From Leguminivora glycinivorella (lineage: Eukaryota > Arthropoda > Insecta > Lepidoptera > Tortricidae), in contig NC_062990.1 in the NCBI RefSeq assembly GCF_023078275.1, positions 10,121,549-10,185,548 on the forward strand: DNA of 64,000 bases, in the 5' to 3' direction. Below the pieces are notes generated by a model that ran no database searches, was not told the origin of the DNA, and saw only the letters and a program-made list of their open reading frames with translations. The position numbers and the translations under genes are program-made. Positions 1 to 12,300 of the stretch are shown piece by piece (positions within the stretch are counted from its first letter, which is position 1; each line of letters starts with the position of its first letter).

Positions 1-124
1 ATCACTAATAACGTGTCGTGCTAAAGCAAAAGGTACCACATTGTCGCTTAAGCCTAAGGACGCACGTAAAAAGACACACGCAAATTTCGTCCTTATGGTA
101 AGCAACAATGTAGGAACGTCGAAT

Positions 125-382
125 GGGTGAATCAACTTTTTCTTGCCTGTTATTGCCTTGGTTACGGTCTCCTGAGTCACGCTAGTTTTATGCAAAATTA
201 TGCTACTGAAATTATGTAAGCATGCATGTAGTCCATGTTTGTAGGCAAATTAAGGAAGGGGCTTGTTAACACCAGAAAAATGCACGTTTGCATAGTTTAA
301 GTAGCGTAATTTTGCATAAAACTAGCGTGACTCAGGAGACCGTAACCAAGGCAATAACAGGCAAGAAAAAGTTGATTCACCC
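125..382. mobile_element. Inverted-repeat element with 83-bp arms
   Basis: 125-207 and 300-382 are near-perfect reverse complements (GGGTGAATCAACTTTTTCTT through TATGCTACT) around a 92-bp loop. The family is not recognised. Confidence 0.85.
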
Positions 383-855
383 AAATATGTTCTTCAGAAT
401 GCCGAAAAATATCTCACATTTTCTTATGACACTACAGATAAAAGTATTTTTATTGGTATTAATAGTACTTGTTATTGTAAGTCGATGTACTATGCGAATC
501 TATTTCTTATGCGGAGTTATTTCTAATCCAAAATAATATCTGTAGTAAATCTCTTTTTTCGTACATCGTTAACATATTTATCGCGCGGCCCGCCCTATTT
601 TTATGACGAATATTAGTCGAAATTTTCAAGAGGTGCCCTAATTTGGCACACGCTTATTTTGAAACTATTTTACAGATGGCGCTATCATAGCTCGTTTTTT
701 TTCCCTGGATTCCAACCTTTTAAGCGAAATGTCATAGATAAGAACTCGAGACAGGGGCTAGTTACTATAGCGCCATCTATACAAGCCTTTGTTAGTTGCC
801 AACCCAATGTTCATAATGTACTCTTGTTTCGAGTTGGCTGAAATGGCTGCCACCT

Positions 856-1140
856 GGGTCTGAATGTACTACAGTATACTCGTATAAATCTAGCACTAAC
901 AACATGAGATGAGTTCACAGTGGCTAGCCCCGCTCTGCGTTGGTCTTGTCTCAGAGTCGGTCTTACCCCATCTTACCTTAGACTGTACTGTATACTCGTA
1001 TAAATCTAGTACTAACAACATGAGATGAGAACAGTGGCTAGCCCGGTTCTGCACGTTGGTTGACCCATAGTCGGTCTTATCCCATCTTACCTTAGACTGT
1101 ACTGTATACTCGTATAAATCTAATACTAACAACATGAGAT
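856..1140. repeat. Tandem repeat, ~115-bp unit, about 2.5 copies
   Basis: TATACTCGTATAAATCTA recurs at about 875, 991 and 1105 with the adjoining AACAACATGAGATGAG and AGTGGCTAGCCC. Reading frames across it are repeats of the same peptide and not real genes. Confidence 0.85.
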
Positions 1141-1589
1141 GAGTTAACAGGATGCCTTTGACAACGCGTAGGGTTAGCCCCGTTCCGCGTTAGCCGCGCA
1201 CCACGGCATCTGAAAGGATAACAATTTAAAAGTTTTGTAACATAATATTAATATTGGGTTTTCCCAGGAATATCAGAAAACGTCTTGTATTTTTTAATAG
1301 TTGTTTGATAGGGCTTATTTGGGGAAATGCGAGTGATAGGGTCGAGTGGAAGAAGAGAGGGGAGGCCTTTGCCCAGCAGTGGGACACTAAAGCAGGCTAA
1401 AAAAAAAGAGGCATATTTATTATTATTTCCGGTATAAAATTTCATATTTAAAATTAAAACTAGACTTCAAAGTTTTATTTGTCCATCCGGCAATTTTTTT
1501 TAGTTTACCTTGTTACTTCTTCTATATAAAACATAAAAAGAGATATAAGATAATAGTATTAGGTATTTCATACTAACTGTATATACTGA

Positions 1590-1690
1590 TTATTTTACCC
1601 TGGACCAGGGGCGGCTCACTCCGCGATCCTTTCGCCGCGCTACAAGTACATGCCGGCGGCCGCGAGTTCGCGGCCCATTCAGTGGCGACG
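1590..1690. repeat. GC-rich interspersed fragment, inverted copy of 42396-42488
   Basis: CGCGCTACAAGTACATGC and GCGGCCGCGAGTTCGCGGCC recur in opposite orientation at 42420-42465, together with the CCAGGGGCG end. Confidence 0.7.
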
Positions 1691-1884
1691 ACCTTCGCGC
1701 GGCGCAATAGAATTCAATGTCGTCTGCACGCGTGCGGTCCGTTTGTTAATGTAGGTAAGAATTTAGAATGGCGGCGTTTTGTGAACATCAAAGGAGTGAG
1801 CCTTCTGTACTTGTACTATTATATATTCTGTGCCTGGACACACAACCTGACAGTTGTTCATGGATAAAGTTATACAGTAACCCC

Positions 1885-2015
1885 CTATTCATAAACGTAC
1901 ACTAAAGTTATCAAACCGATAAAGTTCGTTTGTCCCTGTCCGACGTATTGGTGTGGTAGAAAAGGACAAAGGAACTTTATCGGTTTGATAACTTTAGTGA
2001 ATGTTTATGAATAAG
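1885..2015. mobile_element. Hairpin MITE (131 bp)
   Basis: CTATTCATAAACGTACACTA, then AGTTATCAAACCGATAAAGT, pair with the inverted sequence ending at 2015 around a ~30-bp loop. Confidence 0.85.
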
Positions 2016-3327
2016 AAGATGAGTGCCCCAAAGTACGCCGCCATACTAAAGGTAAAACTGACGTGCGCAAAGTCATATACACAGAACACCCCACTAGAAG
2101 CCAAATACAAGCGATATTGTTCGAGACGCAAATCACCAATCCTTGCGGGGTGAGGCGGGCGCGCACGGTGCTGCCATTGGTCGTTTCAAATAATGGCGCG
2201 CCTTTATGATTAGCAGTAGGGATGGGAATGGGACATGTCTATTATAGACAATAGTACCGGTACCAATACTGTGGTGAATTTGTTTTGCAACAAATTATAA
2301 TATTATAATTAAATTATAATATTATAATTAAATTATAATAAGGCCTTTACCCTTCGGGTTGGAAGGTCAGATGGCAGTCGCTTTCATAAAACTAGTGCCT
2401 ACGCCAAATCTTGGTAGTAGTTTCCAAAGCGGACCCCAGGCTCCCATGAGCCGTGGCGAATGCCGATGCCGGGATAACGCAAGGAGGATGATAATTGTGA
2501 TAGCATCTCAATAAAAATCATTCTAGTAATAACTAAACTGTGCATTTTTATTTACGTTTACTAAGTTAAATAACCAACTAAATATTCTAAACTAATCATT
2601 GAACTAAATACCACTACAGACTCTACAGATTCTAAATAATTATTCACTATTACAAATCTGCTTTCTTTTATATTTCATAAAATGGTAGCACATGGTACGA
2701 ACGGCAGTACGAAGTTCCCGCAACAGACATAAACTAACATGGCCCCATGCCTAGTCGTTTACGTGAAAGGGATAGCATATCACATTGTTAACTCGGTAAA
2801 GAGGGATGGACGCGCCTCGGCGCCGCTCAGCACAACCATATTGACCAGTATAAATGAACTCCGCGGACAATAAACAATATTCAACAAAATAATTAATTTG
2901 ACTTAACTGTGGAATGTTATTCCATCTTTTTTACATGTAGAAGTGTTAGAAGACTTGCCACACCACTTTATGCTGTAAGAGACCATTGTTTGCAACCAAA
3001 ATTGATTATTTAAGATTTTTTCCCGAGCGGACACGGACACTGTTAGCGGGTCGTATACTTGGGCGCTACTGATCGGTGTCGCACGCGTTCAAACTTTTAT
3101 AAACCTGATTTGTCGTATGCTTGGTGACCGCGAGTCGCCCTGTAAGGGCCATCTTGTTGTATTGATCTGTGGTCATATATGAATAAGGTTGTCTCACTAT
3201 ATTTTGTAATAGTTTCCTGCTTTTAGTTTCCGGCCTTTAATCTTAATGCCCTATTTGAACAGTGTTTCTGGCTACACAATAACTGTGCAAAGTACTGTTA
3301 ACAGCATAATATCGTGTTACTTACGTG

Positions 3328-6300
3328 CTATTGCGGCGTGTTAGGGGAGGAGGAACGCGAATGCGCGGCCAGCGACTGCTGAAGGGCGGCCGGCGTCAGC
3401 CATTCTCTGTAAGTAAACGCTCCTGTCGGTGAGTAAGGCTGCCAGAGCTCAACGAGGGTGCGGTGTGCTGGCGGCGGAAGGACCTAACTAATTTGTTCGG
3501 TCTATTGTCTTTTGAGTCGTCGGAAACCCGAACCCTCCTTAGAACTTGTACACTCCTTTTTTCTGTGTACTTAACACAGCAAAAGGGTGTATACAAGTTT
3601 GTAATGGGTTGGCAACGCGCATGTGACACTCCTTGAGTTGCAGGCGTCCATAGGTTACGGTGACCGCTTTCCATCAGGCGGACCGTATGCTTGTTTGCCA
3701 CCGACGTAGTATAAAAAAAACTGTCATATATTGATCTCATTGAAGTGAGACTTCTAATGCGACTACGAACTGACAGCGATAAACGTTTAACGCTCACTGA
3801 CAGCGTTAAGCGTGTAACGCTCAGTGTTGCCAACTCGAATTTTGAAATACCCCTTCCTATTTTCATTTCCACATTACAAAGTTTCACTTCTTCCGCGCTG
3901 AGGGACTCAACGCTCTATTTTTTTAACAAACAATACATTATATTGTCTTCGGCTACCGCGATAGTTACTCATGAAATAAAACTATGGAAACGGATTAAAT
4001 CACGTATAATGAATTTAAAATTCATCCCGACGTTTCGAACTCTTTACAGCGTTCGTGGTCAACGGGTGACTGAGGAAAAAAAAATTACAATGTGCAAAAG
4101 CTGCACATACAAGAAATATTAACGAACCATGACCACAAATAATATAGATTTTTAAGGCAGGTTCACACACTATTAATAAAGCTAGTTATACAATATTCAA
4201 AAAAGTTCACCATTACTATGTTAAAAAATAACTAACCAATTAATCTACACAAAATTGACAAAAACAAACTTCCTCAAATTTTTTTTTCCTCAGTCACCCG
4301 TTGACCACGAACGCTGTAAAGAGTTCGAAACGTCGGGATGAATTTTAAATTCATTATACGCGATTTAATCCGTTTCCATAGTTTTATTTCATAAACAATA
4401 CATTAATATTTTTATTTGGTTTCGTTCCACCTAAATATCATAGTGACATTGTTTTTATTTGTCCAAAATTTTATAACAGTTAAAAATGTATTGGTTAAAA
4501 AAAATTGGTGAAAATTGAGTATCGGTTAAAACATTCATGCAATTCAAATAGTCAGAGATCAGTTTAAAAAATCGACAGAATTCGACGTAACAAAACAATC
4601 GAATTTTAGATTCACATGTTTAAACCATTTGTTATGCTGTTTAGTAAAACGTCCCACTTTGTCGCTTGCCATAGAGACGAGATTTGCTTGTATCTTTATA
4701 TGAATAAACTGACAAAGCGGCTTTATAGCAATCGACAAAGTAGGAAATGGGCTTACTCTTGGCCACAGACTAGCCAAAGGCAAAGACGTGGCCTACGATG
4801 GAGTGAGCTCGCCCAGAATCATAAAATAGAATATAATATTTAAGAAGAACACATACTTGGGCAGACACCGCTGTAGGAAAGGAACGCACGAGCTCACATA
4901 CGCCAGTCTGTTCACCCAAGCCGGTATCGGTTTGTCGCAAAGCGCCTGTAATCAAAACATTTTCAATAAAACTGGGTATCAAATAAAATTATGGTATGAT
5001 AAAGTAATGATTATCCAAAAACATACCAAACAGAATGCCGATGTGAAATGATTACAATTGTTGTTCATAAGGTGGTATCTGAAAAGAAAATAAATCATTA
5101 TTATTATTATAACATTATTTTACCTACATAGAAATCTGTGGAGAAATACTACTAACTTCATTTTGTTTTGTACACACTCCATATTCATTCTGTTTTGATT
5201 GGCCATGTTTTTTTTAAATAAAGACTGATCGGCGAATGGCCCTAGCCACACGTATTACAAGTGCGCGAACTGTCAAATCGTATGGGTTGTCATGGAAACA
5301 CACTTGTAATACAAGGCCTTGTAACTTTCGAGAAACGGGCGCCGGGCGGTTTAGCACAACTTGCGTTGTCACGCGTCCATACATCAAGCGCGACTTCAAG
5401 TATGGACGCGCGGACGAGAGCGCAAGTTGTGCTTGACCGCCTGATGGAAAGTGAAGACAGTCTAACGGCCCAGCCACGACATTGGGCTAAGCGCGACAGC
5501 GGTGAGCGGCGGCCATACATTGGAGCGAGACACAGCGATGGGACTTTTCATTCGCACGTAAGATGGAGCTCACCGATTCAGTAACAGCCTACTCGCGCTT
5601 GCTTTAAATTAGACAGACCGAGTACTTTACAAAAGAAAAGTAAGATTTGTTCTTAAAAACCATCATTACGAGTATAAGTAGACTTCTTATTCTACTTTAT
5701 CATAAAGAAACAAAATAACGGGCATGTTCTAAACTTACCTGTCACCTCGAAATTGTTTCCCTAGTTCCGCCACCAGTCGTCTGACTTCTTCTTCGCTGAA
5801 GCTTGTATATCCTATGTGTACACTTTGCCTGTGAGAAAAAGGTTATAAATATTACAAAATATCATAGTTTGGGCTGTTGTGTTTAGTGTCCGGCGCAACC
5901 GGTAATCCGGCAGGATCCAACACTTTCACCATTCACCATTTTGTGTTCTGATCTGACCGGATTTGCAATGCCTAGTTGTGATGATTTTGTTATAATGGGA
6001 TGCCAGGCTAGATTGCATGTCACAGACTATAGCCCTATGTGTTAATTGTTCTGTATGTTACAGTATGTGGCGTACTCAAATGTTACAACCTGTTAGAATA
6101 ATATGTTACACGCTTTGTCTCCTATGTTACAGATTACTTACCGGAACCGGAACTGCTCGCCTAGCTCTCTCTCGTCTCGTGGTGAGATCTCGAATACGCC
6201 CGTGAAGGCATACGGATGTCCGCCATACGCCCATTCTGAGCCGTGCACTTGGACTCCGCTGTGGAATACGCCCACCCCCGCTCCGGCCGTGTACCTGAGG

Positions 6301-9300
6301 GTTTATATTGTGTTTTAATCATAGCCGGAAAAAATGTCAAGGGTATTAAGCAGGATCAAAAAAAACTTATATGCCATCTAAAACATCTAGTCTAGAGCGC
6401 TTTTACAATCTATATTTTCAATTTTACAAGAGTAGAATCTGACCAACCTAAGTTGGCAACGATTTCGGTAGCCTCGCTTGCGCAAAGATAAGTAGACGTC
6501 ATAATTTTATTGAAGGTTGACGTTTAAAAAAAAAATTTGCACCGGCAGGGGCTGTTAAAATCACTGCCGAGTTAGCTTGGTTGACTAACTTATCTATGAA
6601 TATAAAGAGTCTTTTGGTAATGCTAGTATTAATAAAAGGGATAGAAAATATTTAGTATTTATATTATAATTAATGTAAATACTGAATATATGAATCAATT
6701 TGACCACATTACATGTCACTGAACTGGTACAGAAATAAGTTTTATTCTAAGGAACGTCATTAAGTTTCTTTGTAAATCAACTAAATTTTAACTAGTAAAA
6801 AAACTATTTTCTGAGTTTCATGGTTATGTTACAGTAATTTTGAATGCATACGAATAAACTTTTTTACGAAAAAATACTCGCTGTTTTGCATATGTATAAT
6901 CATTCAATTTTACGTTTTTGTTTGTTTGTAAGTACTCCGAATAATAATAGAATGACGTAAGTCTGCGTACGACAATAAGACAATGAAAGAGCGCTAACTA
7001 ATCATAAGTTGATGTTGTAAATTGACGTAGATAACGTAAAAACGAAACGATTTCTAATTATTTGGAACTGTGACGTCAAAAAAGATTTTTTTTATGAATT
7101 TAATAACATACGTAACACGTACACAAACATTTTGTATATTGGGTCTCTTTGGCAATGGACACTTTGAACACGAAAACAACTTAATAAATAGTTTGTAGTT
7201 ATTTTACAAATATTAATTAGATGTTTACACGATGGAAACATCAAGCACAGTCCGTACAACGGTGTCGAAAACAGTCCGATTATACCGTTCCACGGTTCCA
7301 TTGCCATTGGTGGTTCAGAATAGATGAGTGCTTACTAGTTGGTTCAATACATGTCGTAGACATTCAGCACGACGGCGGTCTGACCGGGCCGTGGCGCCTG
7401 AAGTGAAAGCACGACATCGACATCGATCACAGTCCAACCAACAGTCTCGAGAACAATCCTATTATACCGTTCTACTTTTCCATTACTATCAGGGTTTCAG
7501 CGACAAATGCTTACCAGTTGGTCCAATATTATGACGTAGACATTGAGCATAACGGGGATCTGTCCGGGCCGCGACGACTGCTGCTCCACGCGTCGTAACT
7601 TGCACGAACATCGTGTATCTTTCCAAATTTCACTGTCTCGATAACAGTCCGATTGTACCGCTCCACGGTTCCATTTCCCTTGGTAGTTCAGATTAGATAA
7701 ATTAAGTGCTCACCAGTTGGTCCAATACATATCGTAGACATTGAGCACGACGGCGGTCTGTCCTGGCCGCGGAGCCTGCTGCTCTGCGCGCCGCGACAGG
7801 AGCGACATGCAGGACGGGAACATCGGGCACAGTCCGCACAACTGCAATAGAATATAGTGTGTTAATAACGTTGAAGAGAAAACACGAGTGGTATCCCAGA
7901 CTAGGGTCTTTTGAGCGTCTAGTCGGCACTAAAATACATCTACAGTGTGACTGACAAAAGTAGAAATTAAAAAATTAATATATGTAGTGTCGTCCCTTTC
8001 AAATCAATGTATGTAGCCTTCATAAAAGAACTTAGTCGCCGACTTGGGGATTGAGGCTGCGATCCACGTTCCGAGTCGTATCTGGTGCAAAAGAATCCAT
8101 TGCTAATAACTTAGCGTGGAAATTCTGCTGGTGTAATGGGAACCTTTGGGCCCGATACGACTCGGACGAGTTCTAGTTAGATTATGTGTATGTTACTGTT
8201 ACAATAACCACATATGGGTAAATGACGAAAAAAAATGTATAAAAAAACCGGCCAAGAGCGTGTCGGGCCACGCTCAGTGTAGGGTTCCGTAGTTTTCCGT
8301 ATTTTTCTCAAAAACTACTGAACCTATCAAGTTCAAAATAAATTTCCTAGAAAGTTTTTATATAGTTCTACTTTTGTGATTTTTTTCATATTTTTTAAAC
8401 GTATGGTTCAAAAGTTAGAGGGGGGGGGGACGCACTTTTTCCTTTAGGAGCGATTATTTCCGAAAATATTAATATTATCAAAAAACGATCTTAGTAAACC
8501 CTTATTCATTTTTAAATACCTATCCAACAATATATCACACGTTGGTGTAAGGAGGTTGGTTGATGGAAACAACTTGTCTCTTTGAAGTATGATTTAATAC
8601 TGGAATATGAGCCTTAACCTACGGAATATATAGAGAGTTACATGAATCACAGCCACGTGCTGTGTAACTTGTAATCGATACTTTAATTCTTTCGGATAAT
8701 CGTCGTAGTTATACAGTGGGTCTATGGATGTAACTAAGTTAGATGGTAGATTACACTGTTTACCGTAGACCAATTCGAAAGGGGTGAACTTTGTTTCAGA
8801 ATGTACTGATGTGTTGTAAGCGAAACTCCAAAATGGAAGCCATTCGCTCCAAGCTTCGGGGTGATTATCGGTCTGTATGCGTAAAAACGCACCTAAGTGT
8901 TTGTGGGAATTTTCTAAAGATCCAATTGATTGGTGATGATAAGCTGTAGAGTTAATTTGATTAATTTTTAATATTTTACATACCTCTTTCATCGTTGCGG
9001 AAATAAATTCGGTGCCTCTGTCGGTTGCTATGGTGTTCGGTATGCCATGTTGTAGAATGAAATTGTTTACAAAACATTTGGCAACTGCTGTGGAAGTTTT
9101 AGAGACAAGGGGATACGCACAAACATATTTAGATAATTCGCATTGTATCGTAAGAATATATGAATTATTATAACTATCCTTATCTAGAGGGCCCACTATA
9201 TCTAGAAATATTTTTTCAAACGCGGTATGCGCTGTTGTAGTCACTACCATAGGTTATTTTATGTGAACCGTATATTTTTGGCGCTGGCATTTTTCACACT

Positions 9301-12300
9301 TACTTATGAACTGCTTTATATCGCTTTGAAGTCCAGGCCAGTAATAGTACTTTTTGATGTTATTATACATTCTCCTAGCACCCGCGTGGCCACTCGTGGG
9401 TAAAAGGTGAAAATCATTGAGTATGACTCTTTTATCGTCCTTGTCGTTTATTCGTTTCACTTTATTCAATATAGTTAGTCGTGGTCCGGACCAGTTTACC
9501 ATATTTTTTATTTCACTTACTAACTTTTTGACAAATATGTCATTGTTTTCATTTTTAATAAAATAAATCTCATCTACATTAATTTCCTTACAAAAGTCAC
9601 AAAGTTCTCTCACAAAAGCGGCTCGCGTCAGTTGTGATGGAGATACTTGTTTTATATAAATAGTCTTGTTTTCTTTACTGTAACTTAATGTTTTACTCTC
9701 GCGATTTATTAGTTTCTTTCTTTTTAACTTGTCTATACTTTTTATATCTAAAAATCTCAATTCAACGGAATCTTTCGGTTTGTTATGTGTTGCTACAACT
9801 CTTGGTTGATCAGACCTGTCGTCAGTAGAAACCATATCAACCCGAGATACCGCATCCATCCTCCTTCTCTGAGCTCTAGTTATCACGTTGATCACCTGTT
9901 CATTCATCTCTTTCAACTCTTCTGACGTAATACGTATCCTGGCAAGGTCGCCATGTAAGGAGGTTGGTTGATGGAAACAACTTGTCTCTTTGAAGTATGA
10001 TTTAATACTGGAATATGAGCCTTAACCTACGGAATATATAGAGAGTTACATGAATCATAATACACTTAAGCATCTATACACTACATTGGGGTTGGAATGA
10101 ATAAAAATATCAGCCCCCACTTTACATGTAGGGGGGGTACCCTAATAAAACATTTTTTTCTATTTTTTATTTTTGCACTTTGTTGGCGTGATTGATATAC
10201 ATATTGGTACCAAATTTCAGCTTTCTAGTGCTTACGGTTACTGAGATTATCCGCGGACGGACGGACGGACGGACGGACGGACGGACGGACGGACGGACAG
10301 ACAGACATGGCGAAACTATAAGGGTTCCTAGTTGACTACGGAACCCTAAAAAGGGGCGACAGGGCGACACTATAATTTTGCCGCTTTTTGATTTCTAGTA
10401 TTTCTACTCTTCTTTGCCAAGCTTAAATAATAATAAGTACCTTAGTAGACACTGACGCTCGGAAGGCGCTAGTGTGGGATAACTCTAAAAAACAACCAGT
10501 CACTGTCTAAAACTTTTTATTGTACTTCTTGTCATTTGCATTAGTAACAAAGACTTCTCTAGACCTTTAAAATGAGCCTGAATTTTTTGGTTACCTTCAA
10601 CTGTATCATCAGCTCAGCTCTATTTTATTGCATTAAATGCATTCTGATCGTATTTACGTAAATACTCAAATTTTAACTCAATTAGATATTGGGGAATGGT
10701 TCTAGTTCACATTACAACATTTGAAGCACACATTCACACATGGTTATTTACTGATACACAAAAATACGCAGTGAAGCTAAATGAAAGTGAATAAAACATC
10801 CACAGATTTCTAAATATGTAATCCCAACTGTCAGGACCAAACCATAGCGCTTTTGTGAGTGCTTGTAAGCGTGCATACTTTATATACAACATTTTTTATT
10901 AAGTTGATATTAATTTTATGTGGTTGAACCTACTCGTATATTAAAAGTTTTTTAATGCAACCTATAACTTCACCCCGCTGAACAGTTAAAAAGGCTCAGT
11001 AATTAACTGTAAAAAAAATATATACTTATAAGGACATTCTTACACAGATTGACTTGTCCCACGGGTAAGCTCAAGAAGGCTTGTGTTGTAAGGCTTGTGC
11101 CGTTTCGTTCGTTGATCGGAGCGCTCCGATCTCGTTCAATCGCTCCCGTGAACTAGTTCGCTCTTTTAGGTCTTTGCTCATTTAGTTCAGCCAGACCAGC
11201 GATCACTGCGGTCGGAAAGATCAGAACGAATGGGACCGAATAGTGTCAAAATTATACGAATAGTCCACAGATAGTAACATTCCGGGCCGAAAGGTTGTAA
11301 GTAACCGAAGTTTAATATGAAAACTTGACTTTTTTTGTTGCTCTGCTAAGTAGCTCTCGCTCTCGGTCGGCGCAGTCACACATTCGTTCTCGATCCAAAC
11401 CGCTCGCGCCCGCCGATCCTATACTGAACTAAATGAGCAAAGACCGATTCTCAGACCACGGAAAGATTCAGTTCATTTCGGTCATTGATGGGATTTTATT
11501 CCTAACAGTTCATAGTTCGTGAACGACACAAGCCTATGTTGTACCCACTCAGACAACTATATATATAATATACAAAATGCTTATATACATAGAAAACATC
11601 CATAACTCAGGAACAAATATCTGTGCTCACACAAATAAATGCCCTTACCGGGATTTGTAAGAACCTGTGTTCCAAGTATGTTTCGAAATCGCCAACTTAT
11701 TTTAGCTTAGTATGGCGGTATGACTAACCTATTCCATTAGGTACATAGGCACTAATGCATATACCTAACTTCACTGTAAACTAAAACTGAATCGTATTGT
11801 CTATATGCAGTCACATAGAAACAAGAGTTCATTGACCATAACAACTGACCATTGTAATACAAAATAATACAAGAATTCTATGAAACCAGTTCAGCTTAAT
11901 AGCTCTAATAAGGAAGAATATTTGCTATTTTTAGGTCGAACGCAGATTAAGCGCTGTTAGTGGGAAGACTTCGTAATTATTTATGGCCATTGGATACACT
12001 TGAGTTTTCATTTAAAATTACCCCTGAATCGCCTGTATTGGTTATAATTAGGGATGTACCGACTATTGATTTGGCCGAATAGGGCGACTACCGACTAGTC
12101 GGCGCTTGGGTGTCGTTTCGTTTCGTCTAAATTCACATTTTGAATGTCACTTATGGTCGTTCGTTCGCGTTTTTCAAGATTTTTTACAAGTTCAAAGGTT
12201 CATGACAATATTTATATACATTTTCCATTTTTTTAACAACCGGTTTGGCTTAGTGGGTAGTGATCCTACCTATGAAGTCGATAATCCTAGGTAGGAATTT

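Larger units (their letters stand above)
383..3327. other. Region beyond the DESI2 stop: repeats and possible 3' UTR
   Basis: Apart from the repeats listed separately, I see an AT tract (2284-2340), a SINE-like tail (2338-2500, matching 39770-39930) and no gene. The DESI2 3' UTR should lie just below 3328, but no poly(A) signal can be chosen confidently. Small frames here look random. Confidence 0.5.
8237..10372 (-). repeat. Interspersed repeat with (GGAC)n tract, split by the gypsy element
   Basis: Matches 29527-30110 in opposite orientation: the GGCCAAGAGCGTGTCGGGCC end, a long AT-rich body, GTTGGGGTTGGAAT and a GGAC/CCGT tetranucleotide run (10254-10306 here, 29577-29638 there). The uninterrupted copy shows exactly where the gypsy derivative landed. 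Confidence 0.85.

Noticed and set aside
3396..4122. Open frames of 163 and 125 codons beside the last DESI2 exon
   Set aside because: They overlap on opposite strands, cover the end of DESI2 exon 7 and a transposon arm, and show no domain.
4740..4830. Alternative last DESI2 exon reading ELTPS-stop
   Set aside because: It resembles the KEWLTP end only briefly and lacks an AG acceptor in the right place. The exon at 3328-3406 fits in phase and continues EWLTPAALQ.
10167..10370. Frame with a repeated SVRP motif
   Set aside because: Translation of the GGAC tetranucleotide microsatellite.
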